Below are positions 1-6,726 of a stretch of 22,539 nt of DNA, piece after piece (within the stretch, counting starts at the first letter, position 1; the number at the start of each line of letters is the position of its first letter). The notes beneath the pieces are model-generated. The model saw only the letters and a list, made by a program, of their open reading frames with translations, was not told where the DNA came from and did not search any database. The DNA comes from HGM04593 sp045588485 (GTDB taxonomy: Bacteria > Bacteroidota > Bacteroidia > Bacteroidales > Bacteroidaceae): contig JAZNEI010000052.1 in assembly GCA_045588485.1 (NCBI GenBank), forward strand, positions 1 to 22,539. Reading direction: 5' to 3'. The position numbers and the translations under genes are program-made.

Positions 1-16
1 AACGTAAAATGCTCAC

Positions 17-82
17 GATGTTTTTTGGGTGCTGCGGAACTCGCTTCGCTCAAACATCCTCGCACTTAATCCAAAAAACATC
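17..82. repeat. Inverted repeat / long hairpin at window start
   Basis: Bases 17-28 (gatgttttttgg) are the exact reverse complement of 71-82, a 12-bp stem. Inside it, gtgc at 29-32 can pair with gcac at 62-65. The loop carries the motif gcttcgctcaa (43-53), which recurs at 1970-1980. It may be the terminator of a gene lying left of the window, or a degenerate intergenic repeat. The sequence alone does not decide. Confidence 0.4.
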
Positions 83-134
83 TACCATTTTACTAATTTT
101 CCTATGGCGCACCAATGAACAACCTTATGATTTT

Positions 135-239
135 ATGAAAAGGTGGGCTTGCTTTAGTATTTTTGCTGTAAAAGTGGCAATATTAGCTTCGTCAATAGCA
201 CTTTTTGGGATTATTCTATTTTTATCGGACAGTAATTAA
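135..239 (+). CDS. Possible small single-span membrane protein (34 aa), doubtful
   Basis: From ATG 135 the frame gives a 34-residue peptide beginning MKRWACFS, followed by one hydrophobic stretch (about residues 8-30) and a short polar tail ending SDSN. The open frame extends upstream to an ATG at 9, but that part runs through the inverted repeat at 17-82 and does not look like protein. A basic N-terminus plus one hydrophobic span fits a small membrane protein. In AT-rich intergenic DNA it may equally be chance. No homologue is recognised and no convincing promoter was found. Confidence 0.2.
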   Translation: MKRWACFSIFAVKVAILASSIALFGIILFLSDSN

Positions 240-352
240 AATAAATAATAAACTGCACCTATTTTTTGTAATAAAGAGGATAGTGCTGGGAGGGGTGAGG
301 AGTTTAAATTAGAGTGTTGTTTTCTAATTTTACGGGTCGAACAAAAATATAT

Positions 353-391
353 ATATTGCTGTTAAGATTGAAAAATTCTTAACAGCAATAT
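353..391 (+). promoter_or_regulatory. 15-bp perfect inverted repeat abutting the katA start codon
   Basis: Arm 353-367 (atattgctgttaaga) is the exact reverse complement of 377-391, with a 9-nt loop (368-376). The right arm ends 2 nt before the katA ATG at 394, so it occupies the ribosome-loading region. As RNA it would be a stable hairpin controlling translation. As DNA it could be an operator for a dimeric regulator. A terminator is unlikely because the gene starts immediately after it and no T-run follows. Confidence 0.6.
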
Positions 392-393
392 TT

Positions 394-1899
394 ATGAAGA
401 AGAAAAAACTTACAAATGAAGTTGGAGCAGTAGTTGTCGACAATACAAATTCATTGACAGCAGGAAGCCGAGGCCCCATTCTTTTAGAGGATAATTGGTT
501 ATTGGAGAAACTGGCACATTTCGACCGAGAGGTTATTCCCGAGCGCCGTATGCATGCAAAGGGTAGTGGTGCATTCGGAACATTCACTACTACACACAAT
601 GTTACAAAATATACCTGTGCTTCATTATTTTCGCAGATAGGAAAAACAACCGAGGTATTTGTACGTTTTTCGACCGTTGCAGGCGAACGCGGTGCAGCAG
701 ATGCCGAACGCGATATTCGCGGATTTGCGATAAAATTTTACACCGAAGATGGTAACTGGGACCTTGTGGGTAATAACACCCCGGTATTCTTTTTGCGCGA
801 CCCACTGCAATTCCCCGACCTTAATCACGCCATAAAGCGCGACCCGCAAACCAATCTGCGTTCACCACAAAGTAACTGGGATTTTTGGACAATGCTGCCC
901 GAGGCACTGCATCAGGTGACTATAGTAATGTCCGATAGAGGAATACCAGCATCGTATCGCAATATGCACGGGTTCGGGTCGCATACTTACAGCCTTCTTA
1001 ACAACGATGGAAAAAGAGTGTGGGTAAAGTTTCATTTTCGCACACAGCAGGGTATAAAAAATCTTACAAATGCCGAGGCTGCGGCTATAATTGCAAAAGA
1101 TCGCGAGAGTCACGGACGCGACCTTTTCAATGCAATCGAGGCTGGAAATTTCCCACGCTGGACACTCTATTTCCAGATTATGAGCGAAGAGCAGGCACTT
1201 AAGCACAAAGAAAATCCTTTTGACATTACAAAGGTATGGAGTCACAAGGAATATCCTTTGATAGAGGTGGGTGTGCTTGAACTCAACCGTAATCCCGAGA
1301 ACTATTTTGCTGATGTAGAGCAGGCTGCATTCAATCCTGCACATATTGTCCCCGGAATAGGACTCTCGCCCGATAAACTGCTTCAGGGACGACTTTTCTC
1401 GTATGGCGATGCACAGCGTTACCGTTTAGGTGTCAATCACGACCAGATACCCGTTAATCGTGCACATTGCCCTGTACATAGTTTCCATCGCGACGGTACA
1501 ATGCGTGTCGATGGCAATGCAGGTGCAACAAAAGGTTATTCGCCCAACAGCATAGGGGAGTGGGAGACAGGTGCGGCACACTATGGTCACTCTGCGGTAA
1601 CGGGTGAAAGTATGCGTTATAACCCGTATGAGGAGCGCGTAGACGATTGTTTTGTCCAACCCGGTAATCTTTATCGTCTGATGACCGAAGAGAAGCGCAG
1701 AGAACTTATTTCGAACACTGCCGAGGATATTATGCCGGTGACCGATAATATAAAATACCGTCACGCTGCCCACTGCTATCTTGCCGACAGCGAGTATGGC
1801 ATACGCCTTGCCGATACCTTGAAACTCGATTTAAACGAGGTTAAAAGGCTTGCTGCAATGAGTGAGAAGGAGCGTTTGTACGAGACAAGGACAGTGTAA
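394..1899 (+). CDS. katA: Monofunctional heme catalase
   Basis: This 501-aa protein is a complete clade 3-type (small-subunit) heme catalase, which converts hydrogen peroxide to water and oxygen in the cytoplasm. The catalytic set is visible: distal His54 in RRMHAKGSGAFG, Asn127 in VGNNTPVFFLRDP, and the proximal heme ligand Tyr337 in RLFSYGDAQRYRLG. Their spacing equals that of His75, Asn148 and Tyr358 in bovine catalase. The start at 394 gives the family's usual N-terminus (MKKKKLTNEVGA, then LTAGSRGP). The gene stands alone, with a hairpin just before the start and a terminator just after the stop. In Bacteroides, catalase is induced by peroxide through OxyR; whether that holds here is inference. 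The symbol katA (rather than katB) follows family usage only. Confidence 0.97.
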   Translation: MKKKKLTNEVGAVVVDNTNSLTAGSRGPILLEDNWLLEKLAHFDREVIPERRMHAKGSGAFGTFTTTHNVTKYTCASLFSQIGKTTEVFVRFSTVAGERGAADAERDIRGFAIKFYTEDGNWDLVGNNTPVFFLRDPLQFPDLNHAIKRDPQTNLRSPQSNWDFWTMLPEALHQVTIVMSDRGIPASYRNMHGFGSHTYSLLNNDGKRVWVKFHFRTQQGIKNLTNAEAAAIIAKDRESHGRDLFNAIEAGNFPRWTLYFQIMSEEQALKHKENPFDITKVWSHKEYPLIEVGVLELNRNPENYFADVEQAAFNPAHIVPGIGLSPDKLLQGRLFSYGDAQRYRLGVNHDQIPVNRAHCPVHSFHRDGTMRVDGNAGATKGYSPNSIGEWETGAAHYGHSAVTGESMRYNPYEERVDDCFVQPGNLYRLMTEEKRRELISNTAEDIMPVTDNIKYRHAAHCYLADSEYGIRLADTLKLDLNEVKRLAAMSEKERLYETRTV

Positions 1900-1902
1900 T
1901 AA

Positions 1903-1938
1903 TATTTAGCTGCGACATTATTTTGTCGCAGCTAAATA
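1903..1938 (+). terminator. Rho-independent terminator of katA
   Basis: tatttagctgcgaca (1903-1917) pairs perfectly with 1924-1938 around a 6-nt loop (ttattt), starting 4 nt after the katA stop. The 15-bp stem is strong. The T-run after it is weak, so termination efficiency is uncertain. Confidence 0.75.
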
Positions 1939-1960
1939 CTATCTTGATATGGGTAATTAA

Positions 1961-2040
1961 AAATACTCTGCTTCGCTCAATATGATGATGACAGATATTT
2001 TTAGCATATAGTGCCATTCTGAACCTTGCTGTGTCATTCT
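1961..2040. repeat. Degenerate intergenic repeat
   Basis: The segment contains gcttcgctcaatatga (1970-1985) and, further on, ccattctgaacc and gtcattct. These resemble the short repeats of gcttcgct...atga and tcattctgaac type that litter Bacteroidota intergenic regions. Related copies of the first motif occur at 43-53 and 3678-3693. It does not code. Confidence 0.35.
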
Positions 2041-2050
2041 ATATTTACAT

Positions 2051-2114
2051 ATTGTGTAATTTTGTGTAATTTTGTATATAATTGCTTTTTTTCTATAAAT
2101 TATCTTTATATTTG
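2051..2114 (+). promoter_or_regulatory. Cluster of Bacteroides-type -7 boxes with 10-bp tandem repeat
   Basis: A 10-bp unit (tttgtgtaat) is repeated imperfectly about 2.7 times at 2051-2078. Each junction makes a TAnnTTTG box (2057-2064 and 2067-2074), and a third lies at 2107-2114 with ATTG 22 nt upstream (2081-2084). AT-rich DNA makes such boxes by chance, so only one or none may be used. Confidence 0.3.
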
Positions 2115-2165
2115 CAGTAAATAGCGAATATACACTGCACTCGCTGTAAAATGTCAAAGTAAACT

Positions 2166-2198
2166 TTGCCTATTTAGCTCGTTTGTAGCTATATTTGC
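2166..2198 (+). promoter_or_regulatory. Bacteroides-type promoter for the structured RNA/lipoprotein
   Basis: TTTG (2166-2169), a 21-nt spacer and TATATTTG (2191-2198) match the primary-sigma consensus of Bacteroides, TTTG-N19-21-TAnnTTTG. The expected start is near 2204-2207. A short inverted repeat (tgacaaa 2202-2208 with tttgtca 2212-2218) lies at the expected start and may be an operator or part of the 5' end. Confidence 0.6.
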
Positions 2199-2204
2199 AT
2201 TGAC

Positions 2205-2386
2205 AAAAAATTTGTCAGACATATTAGTAGCCTAATCGTTCCGCAAATTACCACAATAGACCGAAAACGGCTATTTATAAAATCTCAACAAGGTGCGCTG
2301 CGTTTTAACGTAGTGCCGTTATTCATTGTTGAGATTGGGTGTGGTAACCCTGCGGAACGAGTGGATAGGCACTGCGTTCTTTTTTT
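2205..2386 (+). ncRNA. Predicted structured RNA (three-way junction), about 180 nt
   Basis: Between a good promoter and a T-run (2380-2386) the sequence folds into a nested set of helices. gcctaatc 2231-2238 pairs with 2364-2370 (one bulge). The neighbouring cgttccgca 2238-2246 pairs with 2351-2359 (9 bp, competing for 2238). ttaccaca 2249-2256 pairs with 2340-2347 (8 bp). Two hairpins sit on this trunk: 2257-2275 (7 bp, AAAA loop, one bulge) and aatctcaacaa 2281-2291 with 2326-2336 (11 bp), the latter capped by an imperfect stem at 2292-2317. Helices of this length do not suggest chance. It may be an independent small RNA (size near that of 6S RNA) or a structured leader of the lipoprotein gene at 2452. 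agtgcc 2312-2317 can also pair with ggcact 2368-2373, a possible switch just before the T-run. Ends are estimated and no known family is assigned. Confidence 0.5.
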
Positions 2387-2451
2387 ATGCTAAAACATTG
2401 TCTATCGCTAAAATATTGGCAATATTGCAAAAAAATATAAAAATTAAATTT

Positions 2452-3486
2452 ATGAAAAAGTATTTAAGATTTTTAGCGACAATGGTATTTGCATTTTTTA
2501 CAGCATTTACTTTTAATTCTTGTAGTAGTGACGATGATTTAAATGAAGATTCTCCAAATTCTGATGTAGAAGAGGCTATAGGGTTTTCTCCTACTGTAAA
2601 TGGAAAATATCTCACATCGGTTGGTGATTTCGATTTTATATATAATGATTATACTGGTATATTAGAGCGTTACATTTCATGGGATGATACATTTAATGTG
2701 TCTCATGATCCTTTTGAAATGATATGCAGTGAGGTAGAAGAATATGGAGATGAGATAAATGAATCTGTAGATCATATGTACGATTTTAAATTCACAAAAG
2801 ATGGCTATATAAAGAGTTTTAAGATGTTAGATTACTATTATAATAATGGATTAGACTCTAATTATAATCATAAAGTAATTTATGAATTTGATATAACATA
2901 TAATAGAGACTATATCACAGAGATAACAATAAAAGTATCGGGAGAGAATAATGGCAGAAAAATAGCCGGAAATGCAGTATACAATATAAATTGGAAAGAT
3001 AGTAATATTGACAAGGTAGAAGTTAATACTAATACTACTGATAATTATTCATCTAATTCTAGCTATGAATATAGCTATGTAACTGTAGTAGATAATAAAT
3101 ATAAACAATATACACCGGCCTCAGTGTATTTTATAGAAACTTTTGACACTATGTTATATCCTCTTTTCTATTTAGGTTATTTTGGAAAAGCATCTGCAAT
3201 ATTGCCTACAACAATAAAAATTAATAATATAATAAATGAGGGTACTCATGAATTTATTGAGGAATACAATTCAACATTCTCTTATGAATTGGAGGATGAT
3301 GCTACCGTAGCTTGTGTATATGAAAAGGGTAAGTATTATTTATCTGAAGATGGTGATATATCAGAATGGGATAATAATGAAATACATAAATATTCATATG
3401 ATATAAAAACTGAAACACCTAAGAAAACTCTGAAAAAGGGTAATAGAAATGTAAAAAGGAACTGGATTTTTGGTAAGATGAAATAA
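2452..3486 (+). CDS. Surface-exposed lipoprotein of unknown function
   Basis: From ATG 2452 the product is 344 aa with a lipoprotein signal peptide: a basic start (MKKYLRF), a hydrophobic core (residues 7-21) and a lipobox ending at Cys24. The next residues are SSDDD, matching the acidic signal that sends Bacteroidota lipoproteins to the outer face of the outer membrane. The open frame runs further upstream to 2326, but that stretch crosses the structured RNA and lacks a signal peptide. The mature part is beta-rich and full of Asn, Tyr, Asp and Glu. Segments such as FYLGYFGKASAILP recall Bacteroidota lipoproteins of the DUF4595-like kind, but this is a weak impression. The gene is strikingly AT-rich (11 G+C in 60 bases at 2821-2880, against 30 in 60 at 1381-1440 in katA), suggesting recent acquisition. 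No enzyme motif was seen. Confidence 0.85.
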   Translation: MKKYLRFLATMVFAFFTAFTFNSCSSDDDLNEDSPNSDVEEAIGFSPTVNGKYLTSVGDFDFIYNDYTGILERYISWDDTFNVSHDPFEMICSEVEEYGDEINESVDHMYDFKFTKDGYIKSFKMLDYYYNNGLDSNYNHKVIYEFDITYNRDYITEITIKVSGENNGRKIAGNAVYNINWKDSNIDKVEVNTNTTDNYSSNSSYEYSYVTVVDNKYKQYTPASVYFIETFDTMLYPLFYLGYFGKASAILPTTIKINNIINEGTHEFIEEYNSTFSYELEDDATVACVYEKGKYYLSEDGDISEWDNNEIHKYSYDIKTETPKKTLKKGNRNVKRNWIFGKMK

Positions 3487-3492
3487 TAACGG

Positions 3493-3536
3493 TAAAATAT
3501 AGTGGTAACGAAAAATTTTGTTACCACTATATTTTA
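3493..3536. terminator. Terminator after the lipoprotein gene
   Basis: Bases 3493-3509 are perfectly complementary to 3520-3536, a 17-bp stem with a 10-nt loop, beginning 6 nt after the stop codon. Flanking A and T runs lie inside the stem ends, so it could work in either direction. Confidence 0.8.
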
Positions 3537-3540
3537 TGTC

Positions 3541-3700
3541 TGTATGGAAAAGTATTTGTAATGCTATTGATTTTTTTAGTACTAAACGTAACTGTTTAAA
3601 GAAAGGTTAGTAAGAGTGTAATTATTCAAGTATTTATATTATTTGTTGGAACAGCAATAATATGTCCTCAATATTTCGCTTCGTTAAATATGGCACGTAA
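3541..3700. other. Intergenic DNA, little content
   Basis: AT-rich spacer between two terminators. It holds a diverged copy of the gcttcgctcaatatga motif (3678-3693, 13 of 16 matching the copy at 1970-1985). I see no gene, promoter or RNA here. Confidence 0.4.
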
Positions 3701-3740
3701 AATAACTGCTGAATACATATCTTTGTACTCAGCAGTTATT
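3701..3740. terminator. Terminator downstream of lgt
   Basis: aataactgctga (3701-3712) is the exact reverse complement of 3729-3740, with a 16-nt loop. It lies 11 nt past the lgt stop on the minus strand, where the stem is followed by tttac. On the plus strand it is followed by a T-rich stretch (cttctttt), so it may act in both directions. Confidence 0.65.
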
Positions 3741-3751
3741 CTTCTTTTAAA

Positions 3752-4573
3752 TTATCTCTTTTTCCATCCATAGACCATACAGGCGATTCCTATTATCATA
3801 AACGGAATACTCAGCCATTGTCCCATATCAAGCATCATTCCCTGTTCAAAATCAACCTGAACCTCCTTTAAGAACTCTACAAAGAAGCGGAAGGTGAAGA
3901 TTGTTGCGAGGCAGTAGCCAAAATAGAACAGCGTGCCCACCTTCTGCGGAAATTTCTTATAAAGCAGCCATCCGCCGATGAAGAAAAGCAGATAGGCTAT
4001 TGCCTCGTAAAGCTGTGCAGGGTGACGCGGTATCTCGTCGACACGTGCAAAAATAACTCCCAGAGGGCCATCGGTAGCGCGTCCCAATATCTCGCTGTTC
4101 ATGAAATTACCAAAGCGAATCATTGCCGCCACAATGGGTGTTGTAATGGCGATATTATCGAGTACAGTGGCAAATTTCAGCTTTGTATTGCGGCAGTAGA
4201 GCCACAGAGCAGTAAAGAGTCCTATTGTTCCGCCGTGGCTGGCAAGTCCCATATAACCTACGAATTTCCATCCTGTATCGGTGAATTTTATAGGTAGTAT
4301 CATCTCCCAAAAATGCGACAGATAGTAGTCGGGTTCGTAGAAAAGGCAGTGTCCCAGGCGTGCACCGATGAGTATGCCAAAGAAGCAGTACATAAACAGT
4401 GGGTCGAAAAGTTCATCGGCAATCTTCTGTTTCTTATAAAGATACTGCATTATGTAATATCCCAATCCAAGACCAACCATCCAGCAGATGGCATAGTAAC
4501 GTATCTCGAATCCGAATATCGAGAACGGACTCAGCGCGGGGTCCCAAACAAATGCGCAGGGTAGGGTACTCAT
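3752..4573 (-). CDS. lgt: Prolipoprotein diacylglyceryl transferase
   Basis: Lgt transfers diacylglycerol from phosphatidylglycerol to the lipobox cysteine of prolipoproteins, the first step of lipoprotein maturation, in the inner membrane. The 273-aa product has several hydrophobic spans, as expected for the seven-helix fold. Family motifs are present: HGG at 113-115, the signature RFGNFMNSE around Arg153, and HPAQLYEA at 184-191. Length and the tail GWKKR are normal. It lies 12 nt after ychF on the same strand, so the two are probably co-transcribed. A hairpin follows its stop. It would process the lipoprotein encoded at 2452, as well as all others in the cell. Confidence 0.96.
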   Translation of the reverse strand: MSTLPCAFVWDPALSPFSIFGFEIRYYAICWMVGLGLGYYIMQYLYKKQKIADELFDPLFMYCFFGILIGARLGHCLFYEPDYYLSHFWEMILPIKFTDTGWKFVGYMGLASHGGTIGLFTALWLYCRNTKLKFATVLDNIAITTPIVAAMIRFGNFMNSEILGRATDGPLGVIFARVDEIPRHPAQLYEAIAYLLFFIGGWLLYKKFPQKVGTLFYFGYCLATIFTFRFFVEFLKEVQVDFEQGMMLDMGQWLSIPFMIIGIACMVYGWKKR

Positions 4574-4585
4574 TCTGTTGCTTCT

Positions 4586-5689
4586 TTATACGTTGAAACG
4601 GAAGTGCATAATGTCGCCATCCTGCACAACATACTCCTTACCCTCAACACCCATTTTACCGGCCTCTTTAACGGCAGCCTCGGAGCCAAGAGCAATATAA
4701 TCGTCATATTTTATTACCTCGGCGCGGATAAAACCCTTCTCAAAGTCGGTGTGAATAACGCCGGCGCACTGAGGTGCTTTCCATCCCTTACGGAAAGTCC
4801 AGGCCTTAACCTCCATCTCACCTGCTGTGATGAATGTTTGTAGGTTCAGGAGGCTGTAGATGGCTTTTATAAGGCGGTCGCAACCCGACTCGCTGAGGCC
4901 CATATCCTCGAGGAACATCTGCTTCTCTTCGTAGCTCTCGAGTTCGGCAATATCCGACTCGGTCTGTGCCGATATTATAAGAAGCTCGGCATTCTCGTCC
5001 TTGATAGCTTCGCGTACAGCCTCGACATATTTGTTACCCTTTGCTGCCGATGTGTCATCTACGTTGCACACATAGAGCACAGGCTTTGATGTAAGCAAGA
5101 AAAGGTTCTTTGCGGCCTGTACCTCATCATCGGTGTCAAAAACCACTGTACGGGCCGATTTTCCTGCTTCTAAGGCCTCTTTGTAGCGCATAAGTACCTC
5201 GTACTCTAATTTTGCCTGCTTGTCGCCACCTACACGAGCCTGTTTCTCTACTCGTTTTATGCGGTTTTCTACTGTCTCAAGGTCTTTCAACTGAAGCTCG
5301 ATGTCAATAATCTCCTTGTCGCGAACAGGGTCGACCGAGCCATCGACGTGAACAATATTGTCGTTGTCGAAGCAGCGCAGAACGTGTATAATTGCATCTG
5401 TCTCGCGAATGTTGCCCAGAAACTGGTTACCCAATCCCTCGCCTTTGCTTGCACCTTTTACAAGACCTGCAATATCTACAATGTCACAAGTTGCGGGGAC
5501 TATGCGTCCGGGATGAACAAGTTCGGCAAGTTTGTTAAGTCTCTCATCGGGTACGGTAATCTGTCCCATCTGTGCATCAATAGTACAGAAAGGGAAATTT
5601 GCTGCCTGTGCCTTTGCGCTTGAGAGACAGTTGAAAAGTGTCGATTTTCCTACATTGGGTAGGCCTACAATTCCTGCTTTAAGAGCCAT
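4586..5689 (-). CDS. ychF: Ribosome-associated ATPase YchF (OLA1 family)
   Basis: YchF is an Obg-family P-loop protein that prefers ATP, binds ribosomes and influences translation and stress responses, including oxidative stress. From the ATG at 5689 the protein is 367 aa and starts MALKAGIVGLPNVGKSTLF, the standard N-terminus. The open frame extends 22 codons further up (to 5755), but that part is unlike the family and runs through an inverted repeat. Visible motifs are the P-loop GLPNVGKS (9-16), G3 DIAG (72-75) and NVDD (209-212), which replaces the GTP-specific NKxD, as expected for this ATPase. A central coiled-coil (about 130-175) and C-terminal TGS domain (about 285-367) follow. It is the first gene of a probable ychF-lgt operon. 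Confidence 0.96.
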   Translation of the reverse strand: MALKAGIVGLPNVGKSTLFNCLSSAKAQAANFPFCTIDAQMGQITVPDERLNKLAELVHPGRIVPATCDIVDIAGLVKGASKGEGLGNQFLGNIRETDAIIHVLRCFDNDNIVHVDGSVDPVRDKEIIDIELQLKDLETVENRIKRVEKQARVGGDKQAKLEYEVLMRYKEALEAGKSARTVVFDTDDEVQAAKNLFLLTSKPVLYVCNVDDTSAAKGNKYVEAVREAIKDENAELLIISAQTESDIAELESYEEKQMFLEDMGLSESGCDRLIKAIYSLLNLQTFITAGEMEVKAWTFRKGWKAPQCAGVIHTDFEKGFIRAEVIKYDDYIALGSEAAVKEAGKMGVEGKEYVVQDGDIMHFRFNV

Positions 5690-5720
5690 ATTTTTTATAT
5701 CTTGTTTCGTTAATAAAATT

Positions 5721-5756
5721 TTTGCACAACCTTTCTTTTGGGAAAAGCTGTGCAAA
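5721..5756 (-). terminator. Imperfect hairpin between the sigma operon and ychF
   Basis: tttgcaca (5721-5728) pairs with 5749-5756, and cttt/aaag sequences (5735-5739 with 5743-5747) form an inner stem. On the minus strand it lies 41 nt after the sigma operon and is followed by a T-rich stretch, so it may terminate that operon. It also overlaps a TAnnTTTG box for ychF (minus strand, 5753-5760, TATCTTTG), so it may instead be an operator. Confidence 0.4.
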
Positions 5757-5797
5757 GATAGTTATTACTTTTGTAAGTTGAAAATGAGTGAGGTAGT

Positions 5798-6187
5798 TTA
5801 TTCTTTACCTTGCAGTGTCTGCCTTAGAATATCCTCGTTTCTTATATTGTAGTAATCGTCGATAAAACTGAAAACTTGCCATACAATGATAAATCCTACA
5901 AGCATTATCCCTAAGATATATGCTATTGCGTCTCCTTTATCTATCATTGGAGAAACTACTAAATTCTGTAAATTTTCAATAATTGCCGATATATTGCTCC
6001 ACTGAACAAGCATAAGTGTGCTTGTTATAACAATTGTTGCGGCAGATGTTATGAGCAGAAAAACATTTGTACGGCTGCGTGGGGGTAGGTTGCTCTCTAT
6101 CCTGTGGCACAATTCCCTGTTTTTTCGCGTTTCCTGCGTAAAACTCTTTTGCAGCGCCCGGGCTATTATCTTATCTTTTTCGTTCAT
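5798..6187 (-). CDS. Two-span membrane protein, candidate anti-sigma factor
   Basis: The 129-aa product has a charged N-terminal cytoplasmic-type segment (1-40), a hydrophobic span at about 41-62, a second at about 87-110, and a charged tail ending LQGKE. It overlaps the sigma factor gene upstream by ATGA (start 6187, sigma stop at 6184), so translation is probably coupled. ECF sigma factors are often followed by a membrane anti-sigma partner, and position and topology fit that role. It lacks the zinc-binding HxxxCxxC motif of common anti-sigma domains, and I recognise no family, so the function is inferred from context only. Confidence 0.8.
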   Translation of the reverse strand: MNEKDKIIARALQKSFTQETRKNRELCHRIESNLPPRSRTNVFLLITSAATIVITSTLMLVQWSNISAIIENLQNLVVSPMIDKGDAIAYILGIMLVGFIIVWQVFSFIDDYYNIRNEDILRQTLQGKE

Positions 6188-6726
6188 TCTTTTATGAGTA
6201 TTTTTTCAAGGTTGCTTCGTCCGCGTGACAGATAGGCTTTTATGCTGCCCTCGGAGTAACCGGTTATTTTTGCAATCTCTTTAATCTTTTTCTCTTCGAG
6301 GTAGAACAGTGTCACGCACTGTCTCTCTTTAAGGTTCAGGCGGTAGATGGCACGGTGCAGCGCATCCTCGCTCTCGGGTCGAGGGGCTTCGTCGTCCATT
6401 ATTTCGTATGTACCAATATCATCGTCGATAGACTCAAAAAATTCCTCCTTTTTGTTCTCCCGTATATAGCTTACGAAAGTGTTAAAAGCAATCTTTAGTA
6501 GCCAATTACGGAACGATGAGATTTGTTTGAAGCTGCTAAGCCCCTGCCACGCTTTTATGAATGTCTCTTGCGTGAGGTCGTCGCTTACAGCCTGGTTGCC
6601 TTTTGTCTGAATGATAAAATATCGCTGTATGTGTGGCAGATATTTATTCATTAAAGACGAGTAGGCCCGTTGGTCGTTTAAAAGAAGCACCCTTGTTACC
6701 CACAGAATATCTTCGGGGTCTTTCAT
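6184..6726 (-). CDS. ECF-type RNA polymerase sigma factor
   Basis: The 180-aa protein has the two-domain layout of ECF sigma-70 factors. Region 2 lies at about 24-90, with SDDLTQETFIKAWQGL followed by FRNWLLKIAFNTFVSYIR, for -10 recognition and core binding. Region 4 lies at about 123-175, with LKERQCVTLFYLEE and a helix-turn-helix, IKEIAKITGYSEGSIKAYLSRGR, for -35 contact. The linker (92-122) is very acidic. It is the middle gene of a three-gene operon and overlaps both neighbours by ATGA. An ECF-like promoter (7429-7456) ahead of the operon suggests autoregulation. No SusC/FecI-FecR system lies nearby, so it is not an obvious starch- or iron-uptake sigma factor. Its signal is unknown. Confidence 0.93.
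   Translation of the reverse strand: MKDPEDILWVTRVLLLNDQRAYSSLMNKYLPHIQRYFIIQTKGNQAVSDDLTQETFIKAWQGLSSFKQISSFRNWLLKIAFNTFVSYIRENKKEEFFESIDDDIGTYEIMDDEAPRPESEDALHRAIYRLNLKERQCVTLFYLEEKKIKEIAKITGYSEGSIKAYLSRGRSNLEKILIKE

Noticed and set aside
862..1344. Minus-strand 160-codon frame within katA
   Set aside because: It is antisense to an intact catalase with all catalytic residues, so it is a shadow frame.
2326..2451. Longer N-terminus for the lipoprotein
   Set aside because: It overlaps the structured RNA and would place the lipoprotein signal peptide internally.
5690..5755. Longer N-terminus for ychF
   Set aside because: The extra 22 residues pass through an inverted repeat and promoter-like box, and YchF proteins begin at MALKAGIVG.
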